Below are positions 54,322 to 64,000 of a stretch of DNA of 64,000 nt, one piece after another (position 1 is the stretch's first letter; the number at the start of each line of letters is the position of its first letter). The notes under the pieces are model-generated. The model did not search any database, was not told where the DNA came from, and saw only the letters and a program-made list of their open reading frames with translations. The position numbers were made by a program, and so were the translations under genes. Source of the stretch: Pseudobutyrivibrio xylanivorans DSM 14809 (GTDB lineage Bacteria; Bacillota; Clostridia; Lachnospirales; Lachnospiraceae); contig NZ_FQYQ01000004.1 of the NCBI RefSeq assembly GCF_900141825.1, forward strand, positions 124,001 through 188,000. The letters run 5' to 3'.

Positions 54322-57300
54322 ATGCCAGAGAATAAAGAAGCGACATATCAACCAATAGCATTTGACGCAATACAGATTGGATTGGCATCACCTGAGAAGA
54401 TCAGACAGTGGTCTCGTGGCGAGGTTAAAAAGCCTGAGACAATCAATTATCGTACACTGAAGCCTGAAAAGGATGGTCTTTTCTGCGAGAAGATTTTTGG
54501 ACCTAGCAAGGACTGGGAATGTCACTGCGGAAAGTACAAGAAGATTCGTTATAAGGGTGTAGTTTGTGATCGTTGTGGTGTTGAAATCACAAAGGCATCA
54601 GTTCGTCGTGAGCGTATGGGTCACATCGAGCTTGCTGCACCAGTTTCACATATTTGGTATTTCAAGGGTATTCCTTCACGTATGGGACTTATTCTTGATC
54701 TTTCACCAAAGACATTAGAGAAGGTTCTCTACTTTGCATCATACATCGTACTTGATGCAGGTGAGACAGCTCTTATGTACAAGCAGGTTCTTACAGAGGC
54801 TGAGTACCAGGAAGCAAGAGAGCAGTATGGTAACGGCTTCAGAGTAGGAATGGGTGCTGAGGCTATTCAGGAGCTTCTTAGAGATATCGATCTCGATGAA
54901 GAGGCTACAAAGCTTCAGATTGAATTAGATAGCGCTACAGGCCAGAAGCGTTCACGTATCATTAAGAGACTTGAGGTTGTTGAGGCATTCCGCGAGTCAG
55001 GAAACAGACCTGAATGGATGATTATGACAGTTATCCCTGTTATTCCACCAGATCTTCGTCCTATGGTACAGCTTGATGGTGGCCGTTTTGCTACATCTGA
55101 TTTGAACGACTTATATCGTCGTATCATTAATAGAAATAACCGTCTCCGTAGATTGTTAGAGCTTGGTGCTCCTGATATCATCGTACGTAACGAAAAGCGT
55201 ATGCTTCAGGAAGCTGTTGATGCTCTTATCGATAACGGTAGACGTGGTCGTCCTGTTACAGGTCCTGGAAACAGACCTCTTAAGTCACTTTCAGACATGC
55301 TTAAGTGTAAGTCAGGACGATTCAGACAGAACCTCCTTGGTAAGCGTGTTGACTACTCAGGACGTTCAGTTATCGTCGTTGGATCAGAGCTTAAGATTTA
55401 CCAGTGTGGTCTTCCAAAGGAGATGGCACTTGAGCTCTTCAAGCCTTTCGTTATGAAGGAGCTCGTTGGTAATGGTATGGCCCACAACATCAAATATGCT
55501 AAGAAGATGGTTGAAAAGTTTGAGCCAGAGGTTTGGGACATCCTTGAAGATGTCATTAAAGAGCATCCAGTTATGCTTAACCGTGCTCCTACACTTCACC
55601 GACTTGGTATTCAGGCTTTCGAACCAATCCTTGTAGAAGGTAGAGCTATCAAGCTTCATCCACTTGTATGTACAGCTTTCAACGCCGATTTCGACGGTGA
55701 CCAGATGGCTGTTCACCTTCCACTTACACAGGAGGCACAGGCTGAGTGTAGATTCATGCTTCTCTCACCTAACAACCTCTTGAAGCCTTCAGATGGTGGT
55801 CCTGTTGCCGTTCCTTCACAGGATATGGTACTTGGTATTTACTACCTTACACAGGAGCGTGGTACTTCAGTAGGCGATAGCCGCGAAGAGCTTGGTGAAG
55901 GTAAGGCATTTAAGAGCCTTAACGAAGCACTCCTTGCATACGAGAACAAGGCTCTTACAATGCACGCACGTATCTCAGTTCGTATGTCAAAGACTATGGC
56001 AGACGGTTCTGTAGTTACAGGTACAGTTTCATCTACACTTGGTAGACTTCTCTTCAACGAAATCATTCCTCAGGATCTTGGTTACGTAGATCGTACAAAT
56101 CCAGAGAATGAGCTTACACCAGAGGTAGACTTCCACGTTGGTAAGAAGCAGTTAAAGCAGATTCTTGAAAAGGTTATTAATACACACGGAGCTACAAAGA
56201 CAGCAGAGGTTCTTGATGATATCAAGGCTATGGGTTACCACTACTCAACAATTGCTGCCATGACAGTTTCTATTTCAGATATGACAGTTCCACCTCAGAA
56301 GCCAGAGCTTATTGCTAATGCTGAGGAGACAGTTGATAAGATTACTCGTCAGTACAAGAGAGGTCTTATTACTGAGGAAGAGCGTTATCGTGAAGTTGTA
56401 GATACATGGAAAGAGACTGATGATGAGCTTACAAGTGCTCTTCTTTCAGGTCTTGATAAGTACAACAACATCTTCATGATGGCTGATTCAGGTGCCCGTG
56501 GTTCTGACAAGCAGATTAAGCAGCTTGCCGGTATGCGTGGATTGATGGCTGATACAACAGGTAAGACTATCGAGCTTCCTATTAAGTCAAACTTCCGTGA
56601 GGGTCTTGACGTACTTGAGTACTTCATGTCAGCTCATGGTGCTCGTAAGGGTCTTTCAGATACAGCTCTTCGTACAGCCGATTCTGGATACTTGACACGT
56701 CGAATGGTTTACGTTGCTCAGGAACTTATTATCCGTGAGTCAGACTGTGTTGCTGGAACAGACCGTGAGATTCCAGGTATGTGGGTATACGCATTCATGG
56801 ATGGTCGTGAGGAGATTGAGTCTCTTAAGGACCGTATCACAGGTAGATTCTCTTGCTACTCTATCTACGATGCTAAGGGCGAGATGATTGTTAAGGCAAA
56901 TCATATGATTACACCTAAGCGTGCAGCTGCAATCATTGAGCGTGGTGTTGATGATAAGGGCGAGCCAATCAAGAAGGTTAAGATTAGAAACGTACTTAAC
57001 TGTCGTTCACACGTTGGTGTTTGTGCTAAGTGTTATGGTGCTAACATGGCTTCAGGTCGTGCCGTTCAGGTCGGTGAAGCAATCGGTATCATCGCTGCAC
57101 AGTCAATCGGTGAGCCAGGTACACAGCTTACCATGAGAACATTCCATACTGGTGGTGTTGCTGGTAACGATATTACACAGGGTCTTCCTCGTGTAGAGGA
57201 GCTTTTCGAGGCTAGAAAGCCTAAGGGACTTGCTATCATCACAGAGATTGCTGGTACAGTTTCTATTGAAGAGGACTCTAAGACAAAGAAGAGAGAAGTT

Positions 57301-57996
57301 GTTGTAACAAACTCTTCTACAGGCGATGTTGAGAAATATCTCATTCCTTACGGATCACGTATCAAGGTTCTTTCAGGTCAGGAGCTTGAGGCTGGTGATG
57401 AGCTTACAGAAGGTTCTGTAAACCCACATGATATCCTTGCTATCAAGGGTAAGGCAGCTGTTCAGGATTATCTCATCCGTGAAGTTCAGCGTGTATACCG
57501 CTTACAGGGTGTTGATATCAACGATAAGCATATTGAAGTACTTTGCCGTCAGATGCTTAAGAGAATCAGAATCGACGAAGCAGGTGATACAGGATTTATG
57601 CCAGGTTCACTTGTTGATTGGCTTGATTTTGAGGAAGCAAACGAGCAGATGGAAGCAGAGGGCAAGGAAGTTGCTACAGGTACACAGGAACTTCTTGGTA
57701 TCACAAAGGCAGCACTTGCTACAAATTCATTCCTTTCAGCAGCTTCATTCCAGGAGACAACTAAGGTTCTTACTGATGCAGCTATCAAGGGTAAGGTTGA
57801 TCCACTTAACGGTCTTAAAGAGAACGTTATCATCGGTCGCTTAATCCCTGCTGGTACAGGTATGAAGAGATACTCAAATATTCCTCTTTCAACAGACAAC
57901 GATTTAGCTAATGTTGAGATTCCAGAGGATTTCGAGGATGTAACTGGTGAGTCTGAAGAATTAGTTTCAGACGAATTAGTAGAAATTGAGGAGTAA
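54322..57996 (+). CDS. rpoC: RNA polymerase beta' subunit
   Basis: 1224 residues, intact. The zinc-binding N-terminus has CHCGKYKK and VVCDRCGVE. The catalytic magnesium loop [12 protein letters not shown] is at residues 454-465, with aspartates 456, 458 and 460. The rudder and switch segments ([20 protein letters not shown], partly) and the trigger loop near [11 protein letters not shown] follow. The second zinc site is [13 protein letters not shown]. The start follows AAGGGAG, twenty bases after rpoB. A strong terminator follows the stop. Confidence 0.98.
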   Translation: MPENKEATYQPIAFDAIQIGLASPEKIRQWSRGEVKKPETINYRTLKPEKDGLFCEKIFGPSKDWECHCGKYKKIRYKGVVCDRCGVEITKASVRRERMGHIELAAPVSHIWYFKGIPSRMGLILDLSPKTLEKVLYFASYIVLDAGETALMYKQVLTEAEYQEAREQYGNGFRVGMGAEAIQELLRDIDLDEEATKLQIELDSATGQKRSRIIKRLEVVEAFRESGNRPEWMIMTVIPVIPPDLRPMVQLDGGRFATSDLNDLYRRIINRNNRLRRLLELGAPDIIVRNEKRMLQEAVDALIDNGRRGRPVTGPGNRPLKSLSDMLKCKSGRFRQNLLGKRVDYSGRSVIVVGSELKIYQCGLPKEMALELFKPFVMKELVGNGMAHNIKYAKKMVEKFEPEVWDILEDVIKEHPVMLNRAPTLHRLGIQAFEPILVEGRAIKLHPLVCTAFNADFDGDQMAVHLPLTQEAQAECRFMLLSPNNLLKPSDGGPVAVPSQDMVLGIYYLTQERGTSVGDSREELGEGKAFKSLNEALLAYENKALTMHARISVRMSKTMADGSVVTGTVSSTLGRLLFNEIIPQDLGYVDRTNPENELTPEVDFHVGKKQLKQILEKVINTHGATKTAEVLDDIKAMGYHYSTIAAMTVSISDMTVPPQKPELIANAEETVDKITRQYKRGLITEEERYREVVDTWKETDDELTSALLSGLDKYNNIFMMADSGARGSDKQIKQLAGMRGLMADTTGKTIELPIKSNFREGLDVLEYFMSAHGARKGLSDTALRTADSGYLTRRMVYVAQELIIRESDCVAGTDREIPGMWVYAFMDGREEIESLKDRITGRFSCYSIYDAKGEMIVKANHMITPKRAAAIIERGVDDKGEPIKKVKIRNVLNCRSHVGVCAKCYGANMASGRAVQVGEAIGIIAAQSIGEPGTQLTMRTFHTGGVAGNDITQGLPRVEELFEARKPKGLAIITEIAGTVSIEEDSKTKKREVVVTNSSTGDVEKYLIPYGSRIKVLSGQELEAGDELTEGSVNPHDILAIKGKAAVQDYLIREVQRVYRLQGVDINDKHIEVLCRQMLKRIRIDEAGDTGFMPGSLVDWLDFEEANEQMEAEGKEVATGTQELLGITKAALATNSFLSAASFQETTKVLTDAAIKGKVDPLNGLKENVIIGRLIPAGTGMKRYSNIPLSTDNDLANVEIPEDFEDVTGESEELVSDELVEIEE

Positions 57997-58024
57997 TCTC
58001 GAGATTATATATTGAAATTGATGG

Positions 58025-58053
58025 ACTAGGGTCAGAAATGACCCTAGTTTTTT
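58025..58053 (+). terminator. Intrinsic terminator of rpoBC
   Basis: ACTAGGGTCA and TGACCCTAGT form a perfect 10-bp stem with a GAAA tetraloop, followed by TTTTT. Confidence 0.93.
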
Positions 58054-58066
58054 CACATTTTTAGGG

Positions 58067-58095
58067 TTGACATAATGATTTCAAGGAAATATAAT
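58067..58095 (+). promoter_or_regulatory. Promoter of the str operon
   Basis: Perfect TTGACA and TATAAT are separated by 17 bases. The leader begins with a possible stem GCATG/CATGC (58102-58106 with 58134-58138) enclosing GGATA/TATCC. Confidence 0.88.
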
Positions 58096-58166
58096 GTTCT
58101 AGCATGCGCTAATAGGATAACTATGCCTATATCCATGCGAAGAAATAAATTAGGAGGTAAAAAAGA

Positions 58167-58586
58167 ATGCCAACATTCAACCAGCTAGTTAGAAAAGGTC
58201 GTCAGACATCTGTAAAGAAGTCTACAGCACCAGCACTTCAGAGAGGTTATAACTCTCTTCAGAAGAAGCCTACAAACACTTCTTCACCACAGAAGCGTGG
58301 TGTATGTACAGCTGTTAAGACAGCTACACCTAAGAAGCCTAACTCAGCTCTTAGAAAGATTGCCAGAGTTCGTCTTTCAAACGGAATCGAAGTAACATCA
58401 TACATTCCAGGCGAGGGTCACAATCTTCAGGAGCATAGCGTTGTTTTGATTCGTGGTGGCCGTGTTAAGGATTTACCAGGTACACGTTATCACGTAATCA
58501 GAGGTACACTTGATACAGCCGGCGTTGCTAACCGCAAGCAGGGACGTTCAAAGTACGGCGCTAAGAGACCTAAGGACGCTAAATAA
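58167..58586 (+). CDS. rpsL: Ribosomal protein S12
   Basis: 139 residues. Part of the 30S decoding centre. The conserved loop [20 protein letters not shown] carries the lysine linked to streptomycin response in other bacteria (K of PKKPNS), and [17 protein letters not shown] is the second signature. TTAGGAGG precedes the ATG. First gene of the str operon, with a consensus promoter. The 142-base gap to rpsG holds no gene and only weak structure. Confidence 0.98.
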   Translation: MPTFNQLVRKGRQTSVKKSTAPALQRGYNSLQKKPTNTSSPQKRGVCTAVKTATPKKPNSALRKIARVRLSNGIEVTSYIPGEGHNLQEHSVVLIRGGRVKDLPGTRYHVIRGTLDTAGVANRKQGRSKYGAKRPKDAK

Positions 58587-58728
58587 GATATTTAGCAAAA
58601 AGTTGTAATTCACATTTATTTTGGTTAATGTTGTTATTTTTTCTCTATAGAATAAATAGCGCATGAACACATAGTTTTAAGTGTGAGTACCGTTGATCTA
58701 ACAAATTTTAGTTAAGGAGGGAAGTATC

Positions 58729-59199
58729 GTGCCAAGAAAAGGACATACTCAAAAGAGAGACGTATTGGCAGATCCTATATACAACAGCAAGGTAGTTACA
58801 AAGCTTATCAACAACATCATGCTTGATGGTAAGAAGGGTGTAGCTCAGAAGATTGTATATGGTGCATTTGACAGAGTCGCAGAAAAGACTGGAAAGCCTG
58901 CACTTGAGGTTTTCGAAGAAGCTATGAACAACGTTATGCCTGTACTTGAAGTAAAGGCTAGACGTATCGGTGGTGCTACATATCAGGTACCTATCGAAGT
59001 AAGACCAGATCGTCGTCAGGCCCTTGGCCTTAGATGGCTCACAATGTTCTCACGTTCACGTACTGAGAAGACAATGGAAGAGCGTCTTGCAAACGAGATC
59101 ATGGATGCAGCTGGCAACACAGGTTCAGCTGTTAAGAGAAAAGAAGAAATGCATAGAATGGCAGAAGCTAATAAGGCATTTGCTCATTACAGATTCTAA
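58729..59199 (+). CDS. rpsG: Ribosomal protein S7
   Basis: 156 residues starting at GTG (58729), shortly after AAGGAGGG. Primary 16S rRNA-binding protein that nucleates the 30S head. [20 protein letters not shown], then [18 protein letters not shown] and [16 protein letters not shown] are typical. The C-terminus ends [12 protein letters not shown], as expected. The following fusA gene begins 15 bases downstream. Confidence 0.98.
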   Translation: MPRKGHTQKRDVLADPIYNSKVVTKLINNIMLDGKKGVAQKIVYGAFDRVAEKTGKPALEVFEEAMNNVMPVLEVKARRIGGATYQVPIEVRPDRRQALGLRWLTMFSRSRTEKTMEERLANEIMDAAGNTGSAVKRKEEMHRMAEANKAFAHYRF

Positions 59200-59214
59200 T
59201 AGGAGGGACGAACA

Positions 59215-61332
59215 GTGGCAGGAAGAGAATATCCACTTGAGCGTACCAGAAATATTGGTATTATGGCTCATATCGATGCCGGAAAGACTACACTTACAGA
59301 GCGTATTCTTTACTATACTGGTGTAAACTACAAGATTGGTGATACTCACGAAGGTACTGCAACCATGGACTGGATGGAGCAGGAAGCTGAGAGAGGTATC
59401 ACAATCACTTCAGCTGCTACAACATGTCACTGGACTGAGCAGGAAAACTGCAAGCCTAAGAAGGGTGCTCTTGAGCACCGTATCAATATCATTGATACAC
59501 CAGGCCACGTAGATTTCACTGTTGAGGTTGAGCGTTCCCTTCGTGTACTTGATGGCGCCGTTGGTGTCTTCTGTGCAAAGGGTGGCGTTGAGCCACAGTC
59601 AGAGAATGTTTGGAGACAGGCTGACACATATAACGTACCAAGAATGGCTTTCATCAATAAGATGGATATCCTTGGTGCAAACTTCTACGGAGCTGTTGAT
59701 CAGATCCGTGACAGACTTAAGAAGAACGCTATCGTTCTTCAGCTTCCAATCGGTAAGGAAGATGATTTCAAGGGAATCATCGATCTTTTCGAGATGAAGG
59801 CATACATCTATAACGATGATAAGGGTGATGATATTTCTATCACAGACATCCCAGCTGATATGGCAGAGGATGCTGAGCTTTATCATACAGAGCTTGTTGA
59901 GAAGATCTGTGAGTTAGATGATGATCTTATGATGGAGTATCTTGAGGGCGAAGAGCCATCTGTAGATGCTCTTAAGGCAGCACTTCGTAAGGGTACTTGC
60001 GAGTGTAAGGCTATCCCAGTATGCTGTGGATCTGCTTATAGAAACAAGGGTGTTCAGAAGCTTCTTGATGCAATCCTTGAGTTCATGCCAGCTCCTACAG
60101 ACGTACCAGCTATCCAGGGTGTAGATATGGATGGCAACCCAGTTGAGAAGCACTCATCAGATGATGAGCCATTCGCAGCTTTAGCATTCAAGATTATGGC
60201 TGATCCATTCGTTGGAAAGCTCGCATTTATCCGTGTATACTCAGGTACATTGAACTCAGGTTCATACTGCCTTAACGCTACAAAGGATAAGAAGGAGCGT
60301 GTAGGTCGTATTCTTCAGATGCACGCTAACAAGCGTACAGAGTTAGACAAGGTTTACTCTGGTGATATCGCAGCTGTTGTAGGTCTTAAGGTTACAACAA
60401 CTGGTGATACAATCTGCGACGAGCAGCACCCAGTAATCCTCGAGTCTATGGAATTCCCAGAGCCAGTTATCGAGCTTGCTATCGAGCCTAAGACTAAGGC
60501 TGGACAGCAGAAGATGGGCGAGGCTCTTGCAAAGCTTGCTGAAGAGGATCCAACATTCCGTCAGCATACTGACCAGGAGACAGGCCAGACAATCATCGCT
60601 GGTATGGGTGAGCTTCACCTTGAGATCATTGTTGATCGTCTTCTTAGAGAGTTCAAGGTTGAGGCTAACGTTGGTGCACCTCAGGTTGCATACAAGGAAA
60701 CATTTACAAAGCCTGTTGATCAGGAATACAAGTATGCTAAGCAGTCAGGTGGTCGTGGACAGTACGGTCACTGTAAGGTTAGATTTACTCCAATGGATGC
60801 TAACGCTGAGGAGACATTCAGATTTAAGTCTTCAGTAGTTGGTGGTGCTATTCCTAAGGAATACATCCCATCTGTTGGTGAGGGTATCGAGGAAGCAGCT
60901 AAGGCTGGTATCCTTTGCGGATTCCCTGTTCTTGGTGTAGAAGCAGACGTTTACGATGGTTCTTACCATGAAGTCGATTCATCAGAAATGGCATTCCACA
61001 TTGCTGGTTCAATGTGCTTCAAGGAAGCTATGGCTAAGGCAGCTCCAGTTCTTCTTGAGCCTATCATGAAGGTTGAAGTTACTATGCCAGAGGAGTACAT
61101 GGGTGATGTAATCGGATCTCTTAACGCTAAGAGAGGTCAGATCCAGTCTATGGATGATCTTGGCGGCGGCAAGATTGTTAGAGCACTTGTTCCACTTGCA
61201 GAGATGTTCGGATACTCTACAGAGCTTCGTTCATCTACTCAGGGACGTGGTAATTACTCAATGTTCTTCGAGAAGTATGAGCCAGTTCCAAAGAACGTTC
61301 AGGAGCAGATTATCTCTAACCATGCTAAATAA
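59215..61332 (+). CDS. fusA: Elongation factor G
   Basis: 705 residues starting at GTG, preceded by AGGAGG. GTPase that translocates tRNAs and mRNA. The P-loop is AHIDAGKT (residues 18-25), switch II contains DTPGHVDF, and the base-specificity motif is NKMD. Domain IV has [13 protein letters not shown], and the C-terminus has [16 protein letters not shown] and [11 protein letters not shown]. Full-length translocation-type EF-G, not a resistance paralogue such as TetM, judging by the [19 protein letters not shown] start. Confidence 0.98.
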   Translation: MAGREYPLERTRNIGIMAHIDAGKTTLTERILYYTGVNYKIGDTHEGTATMDWMEQEAERGITITSAATTCHWTEQENCKPKKGALEHRINIIDTPGHVDFTVEVERSLRVLDGAVGVFCAKGGVEPQSENVWRQADTYNVPRMAFINKMDILGANFYGAVDQIRDRLKKNAIVLQLPIGKEDDFKGIIDLFEMKAYIYNDDKGDDISITDIPADMAEDAELYHTELVEKICELDDDLMMEYLEGEEPSVDALKAALRKGTCECKAIPVCCGSAYRNKGVQKLLDAILEFMPAPTDVPAIQGVDMDGNPVEKHSSDDEPFAALAFKIMADPFVGKLAFIRVYSGTLNSGSYCLNATKDKKERVGRILQMHANKRTELDKVYSGDIAAVVGLKVTTTGDTICDEQHPVILESMEFPEPVIELAIEPKTKAGQQKMGEALAKLAEEDPTFRQHTDQETGQTIIAGMGELHLEIIVDRLLREFKVEANVGAPQVAYKETFTKPVDQEYKYAKQSGGRGQYGHCKVRFTPMDANAEETFRFKSSVVGGAIPKEYIPSVGEGIEEAAKAGILCGFPVLGVEADVYDGSYHEVDSSEMAFHIAGSMCFKEAMAKAAPVLLEPIMKVEVTMPEEYMGDVIGSLNAKRGQIQSMDDLGGGKIVRALVPLAEMFGYSTELRSSTQGRGNYSMFFEKYEPVPKNVQEQIISNHAK

Positions 61333-61361
61333 TATAGAAAAATACTAGATAGTTGAAAAAT

Positions 61362-61394
61362 CTCGATATTTCCATTATAATCGGAAATATCGAG
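61362..61394 (+). promoter_or_regulatory. Perfect 12-bp hairpin between fusA and tuf
   Basis: CTCGATATTTCC and GGAAATATCGAG pair without mismatch around a nine-base loop. No T-run follows, so it is more likely an RNA processing or stability element than a terminator. Confidence 0.6.
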
Positions 61395-61449
61395 AGTTTA
61401 GAACTAAACAGCCCATTGAAGGGCATTATCTTAAGGAGGATTTTTAAAA

Positions 61450-62637
61450 ATGGCAAAAGAGCATTTTGACAGAACCAAACCACATTGTAACATCGGTACT
61501 ATCGGACACGTAGATCACGGTAAAACAACTCTTACAGCAGCTATCACAAAGGTACTTGCTGAGCGTGTATCTGGTAACGCAAAGGTAGATTTCGAGAACA
61601 TCGATAAGGCTCCAGAGGAGAGAGAAAGAGGTATCACAATCTCTACAGCTCACGTTGAGTACCAGACAGAGAAGAGACACTATGCACACGTTGACTGCCC
61701 AGGCCATGCTGATTATGTAAAGAACATGATCACAGGTGCTGCTCAGATGGACGGCGCTATCCTTGTAGTTGCTGCAACTGACGGTGTTATGGCTCAGACA
61801 AAGGAGCACATCCTTCTTTCTCGTCAGGTAGGTGTACCTTACATCGTTGTATTCCTTAACAAGTGTGATATGGTTGACGATGAGGAGCTTATCGAGCTCG
61901 TAGAGATGGAAGTTACAGAGCAGCTTGAGGAGTATGACTTCAACGATTGCCCAATCGTTAAGGGTTCAGCTCTTAAGGCTCTTGAGGATCCAAACGGTGA
62001 GTGGGGCGACAAGATCATGGAGCTCATGGACACTGTAGATTCTTACATTCCAGATCCACAGCGTGAGACAGATAAGCCATTCCTTATGCCAGTAGAGGAC
62101 GTATTCACAATCACAGGTCGTGGTACTGTTGCTACAGGTAGAGTAGAGCGTGGTGTTCTTCACCTTAACGACGAGCTTGAAATCATCGGTATCAAGGAAG
62201 ATACACAGAAGACTGTTGTAACTGGTATCGAGATGTTCCGTAAGCTTCTTGATGAGGCTCAGGCTGGTGATAACATCGGTGCACTTCTTCGTGGTGTTAA
62301 CCGTGACCAGATCCAGCGTGGACAGGTACTTGCTAAGCCAGGTACTGTAACATGCCACACAAAGTTTACAGCTCAGGTTTACGTTCTTACAAAGGATGAA
62401 GGTGGTCGTCATACTCCATTCTTCAACAACTATCGTCCACAGTTCTACTTCAGAACAACAGACGTTACAGGTGTTTGCGAGCTTCCAGCAGGTACAGAGA
62501 TGTGCATGCCTGGCGATAACGTAGAGATGACAATCGAGCTCATCCACCCAATCGCTATGGAGCAGGGTCTTACATTCGCTATCCGTGAGGGTGGTAGAAC
62601 AGTAGGTTCTGGTCGTGTTGCTACAATCATCGAATAA
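61450..62637 (+). CDS. tuf: Elongation factor Tu
   Basis: 395 residues. Delivers aminoacyl-tRNA to the ribosome as a GTPase. P-loop GHVDHGKT (19-26), switch [22 protein letters not shown], and NKCD for guanine binding. The C-terminal domains contain [17 protein letters not shown] and end in [22 protein letters not shown] precedes the ATG. Last gene of the str operon, closed by a strong terminator. Confidence 0.99.
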   Translation: MAKEHFDRTKPHCNIGTIGHVDHGKTTLTAAITKVLAERVSGNAKVDFENIDKAPEERERGITISTAHVEYQTEKRHYAHVDCPGHADYVKNMITGAAQMDGAILVVAATDGVMAQTKEHILLSRQVGVPYIVVFLNKCDMVDDEELIELVEMEVTEQLEEYDFNDCPIVKGSALKALEDPNGEWGDKIMELMDTVDSYIPDPQRETDKPFLMPVEDVFTITGRGTVATGRVERGVLHLNDELEIIGIKEDTQKTVVTGIEMFRKLLDEAQAGDNIGALLRGVNRDQIQRGQVLAKPGTVTCHTKFTAQVYVLTKDEGGRHTPFFNNYRPQFYFRTTDVTGVCELPAGTEMCMPGDNVEMTIELIHPIAMEQGLTFAIREGGRTVGSGRVATIIE

Positions 62638-62674
62638 TCGAGAGCGAACAGCCCAACCCAAATAGTAAAATCAA

Positions 62675-62706
62675 GGCTTCCGAGAGTTTTCTCGGGAGCC
62701 TTTTTT
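62675..62706 (+). terminator. Intrinsic terminator of the str operon
   Basis: GGCTTCCGAGA pairs with TCTCGGGAGCC with one wobble around GTTT and is followed by TTTTTT. Confidence 0.92.
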
Positions 62707-62813
62707 ATTGCCAAAATAGGAAAATGGGGTTAGTAAAAAATAGTGTCTAGTACTATTTTTAGAAGGTTTAGTACCAGAACATAATAAAAAAACTTCTTCT
62801 CTATGAGAAAAAG

Positions 62814-62869
62814 TGATATGTACCCTCTTTACTGAACTTTATATTGTCCAGTAAAGAGGGTACATATCA
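62814..62869. repeat. 21-bp perfect inverted repeat
   Basis: The arm at 62814-62834 (starting TGATATGTACCC) is the exact reverse complement of 62849-62869, with a 14-base loop. No T-run follows. The element sits alone in the 320-base gap between the tuf terminator and the helicase gene, where no coding sequence was found. Confidence 0.85.
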
Positions 62870-62958
62870 TAATTACCATAGGTCTTTCTTTATATGGAGA
62901 GGCGGCATCAAGTGTTATATAATGTAATTATGTCATTAATATATTCGAGGTGAAGATT

Positions 62959-64000
62959 GTGAGACAAGAGTACATTGCTATCATAGCTTTATGTTCAATT
63001 ATAGTTATTGTTATTGTTTATAAGATTATATCAAAGTATAAATTTATTAGAGATGTTCAAGACTTACTCCAAGAAGTAGATTCTTGCCTTGGAAAATTTA
63101 TAGAGGAGGATAAAGAAAAACGACTTTTAGGAAAGGCAAAATTATATAAGGAAATTCTTGTTAGTAAAAAATATAAATTTGATGAGGCTGTAAGATTCTT
63201 AACTTATGAGGAGGAACTACCCACAAAAATATATTTTAATAATGTTACTACTTTAGCAAGTGCTATGTCTGATTATTGCAATAAGTATATAGAAATGGTT
63301 GGCAATGCAAAAAAATTTATAGTATCTCCGGACATAAAACCATATGCTGATCAATTCTTGGAAGAAGCAGAACAATTAGCTAGTAAGAGTAGCCGATATA
63401 TAGCTGATAGTTTGGTAATACAGAATTTCATGAAAATTTATAATAATCCTAAGCAATACCTTGTAGATTTAAACTATAGGTATATGGAGAATGAAAAGAG
63501 TATCTGCAATGAGTTGCTTAGTAACATAGACGGTAAATCTTTGGATGAAAATCAAAGAAACGCTGTTGTAAATGACGATTTAAGACAACTTGTAATTGCC
63601 GGTGCAGGTTCTGGAAAGACTCTTACCGTAGCGGCTAAGGTAAAATATTTAGTTGAACGTAAAGGTATTAATCCAAAGGATATTCTTCTTATATCATTTA
63701 CTCGTAAAGCTGCTGGTGAAATGGGGGAACGAATCAGAAAACTCGGTATAGATGTTGAATCTTCAACTTTTCATAAATATGGATTAAGTGTTATTAGAAA
63801 CGTCAATATGAAAACACCAGATGTTGCTGAAGATATCGGTAAATATATTGATAGATATCTTGCTGATATTATATATAACGATAATGAACTTGCTAAGAAC
63901 TTCTTAATTCTATTAGGAACATTGATGCTACCAGTGTTTGATGGCGACACAAGTATTGGTAGAAGAATTCAAGAAGAGCAATGTCAAGATTTGACGACAA
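62959..64000 (+). CDS. Membrane-anchored UvrD/helicase IV-like DNA helicase (3' end outside window)
   Basis: Starts at GTG (62959), six bases after GAGGTG; 347 codons are visible and the frame remains open at the window end. Residues 4-24 are strongly hydrophobic, a probable membrane anchor, followed by about 190 residues of helical, lysine/glutamate-rich sequence. From residue 195 an SF1 helicase domain begins: SLDENQRNAVV (Q motif region), Walker A VIAGAGSGKTLT near 211-222, then LLISFTRKAAGEMGERI and STFHKYGLSVI, all as in UvrD/helicase IV. Base composition is more AT-rich than in the upstream str operon, hinting at an accessory gene. Full function unknown. Confidence 0.82.
   Translation, partial: MRQEYIAIIALCSIIVIVIVYKIISKYKFIRDVQDLLQEVDSCLGKFIEEDKEKRLLGKAKLYKEILVSKKYKFDEAVRFLTYEEELPTKIYFNNVTTLASAMSDYCNKYIEMVGNAKKFIVSPDIKPYADQFLEEAEQLASKSSRYIADSLVIQNFMKIYNNPKQYLVDLNYRYMENEKSICNELLSNIDGKSLDENQRNAVVNDDLRQLVIAGAGSGKTLTVAAKVKYLVERKGINPKDILLISFTRKAAGEMGERIRKLGIDVESSTFHKYGLSVIRNVNMKTPDVAEDIGKYIDRYLADIIYNDNELAKNFLILLGTLMLPVFDGDTSIGRRIQEEQCQDLTT

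Overview
This window is chromosomal DNA of a low-GC, motile, carbohydrate-fermenting Firmicute, most likely a Lachnospiraceae of the Butyrivibrio/Pseudobutyrivibrio type. The genus is inference. The pointers are Clostridia-type gene order around mbl-flhO/flhP and around rqcP-divIC-tilS-hpt-ftsH, flagellar and chemotaxis genes, c-di-GMP enzymes, a cellobiose phosphorylase module and strong Shine-Dalgarno sites. The sporulation genes that often sit inside the rqcP-ftsH cluster are absent. No rRNA, tRNA, CRISPR array or recognisable transposase was seen.

Layout. 1-3.6 kb: end of a maltodextrin-type ABC importer (binding protein, two permeases). 3.7-6.4 kb: DUF1292 protein, membrane-anchored hydrolase, chemoreceptor. 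6.4-11.3 kb: uvrBA behind a promoter with a LexA-box-like palindrome. 11.4-14.9 kb: mbl and three flagellar rod genes. 14.9-16.8 kb: an AT-rich accessory island with a tiny secreted peptide and a PD-(D/E)XK-like protein that seems to start on ATA, flanked by two 300-bp arrays. Each array has four 47-bp units (TATCGC-N35-GYGATA) in ++-- order with nearly identical spacing. This is the most unusual feature of the window. 16.8-30.6 kb: recD2, HD-GYP phosphodiesterase, metK, a two-component system, a pseudouridine synthase, a GGDEF/EAL protein, proS, cca and a PEGA lipoprotein. 30.8-35.5 kb: HU, rqcP, divIC, tilS, hpt, ftsH. 35.7-39.2 kb: GH13 enzyme, J-domain protein, RluA-family synthase. 39.3-46.5 kb: a cello-oligosaccharide module (GH94 phosphorylase, divergent LacI regulator, binding protein, two permeases) with three similar operators. 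46.7-62.6 kb: the rpmG-secE-nusG, rplKA, rplJL, rpoBC and str (rpsL-rpsG-fusA-tuf) clusters. 62.8-64 kb: a 21-bp perfect inverted repeat and the start of a membrane-anchored helicase IV-like gene that runs off the window.

How the genes work together. Two ABC importers without their own ATPase, GH13 and GH94 enzymes and a LacI regulator describe uptake and intracellular breakdown of maltodextrins and cellodextrins. The chemoreceptor, rod proteins and HD-GYP/EAL enzymes link to motility and c-di-GMP. UvrAB and RecD2 are DNA repair. Most of the rest is core transcription and translation. Many intergenic gaps hold nested stem-loops, often with three-base loops, and several coincide with promoters or lie between an importer's binding protein and its permease. 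These look like a recurrent post-transcriptional control device, but that is inference.
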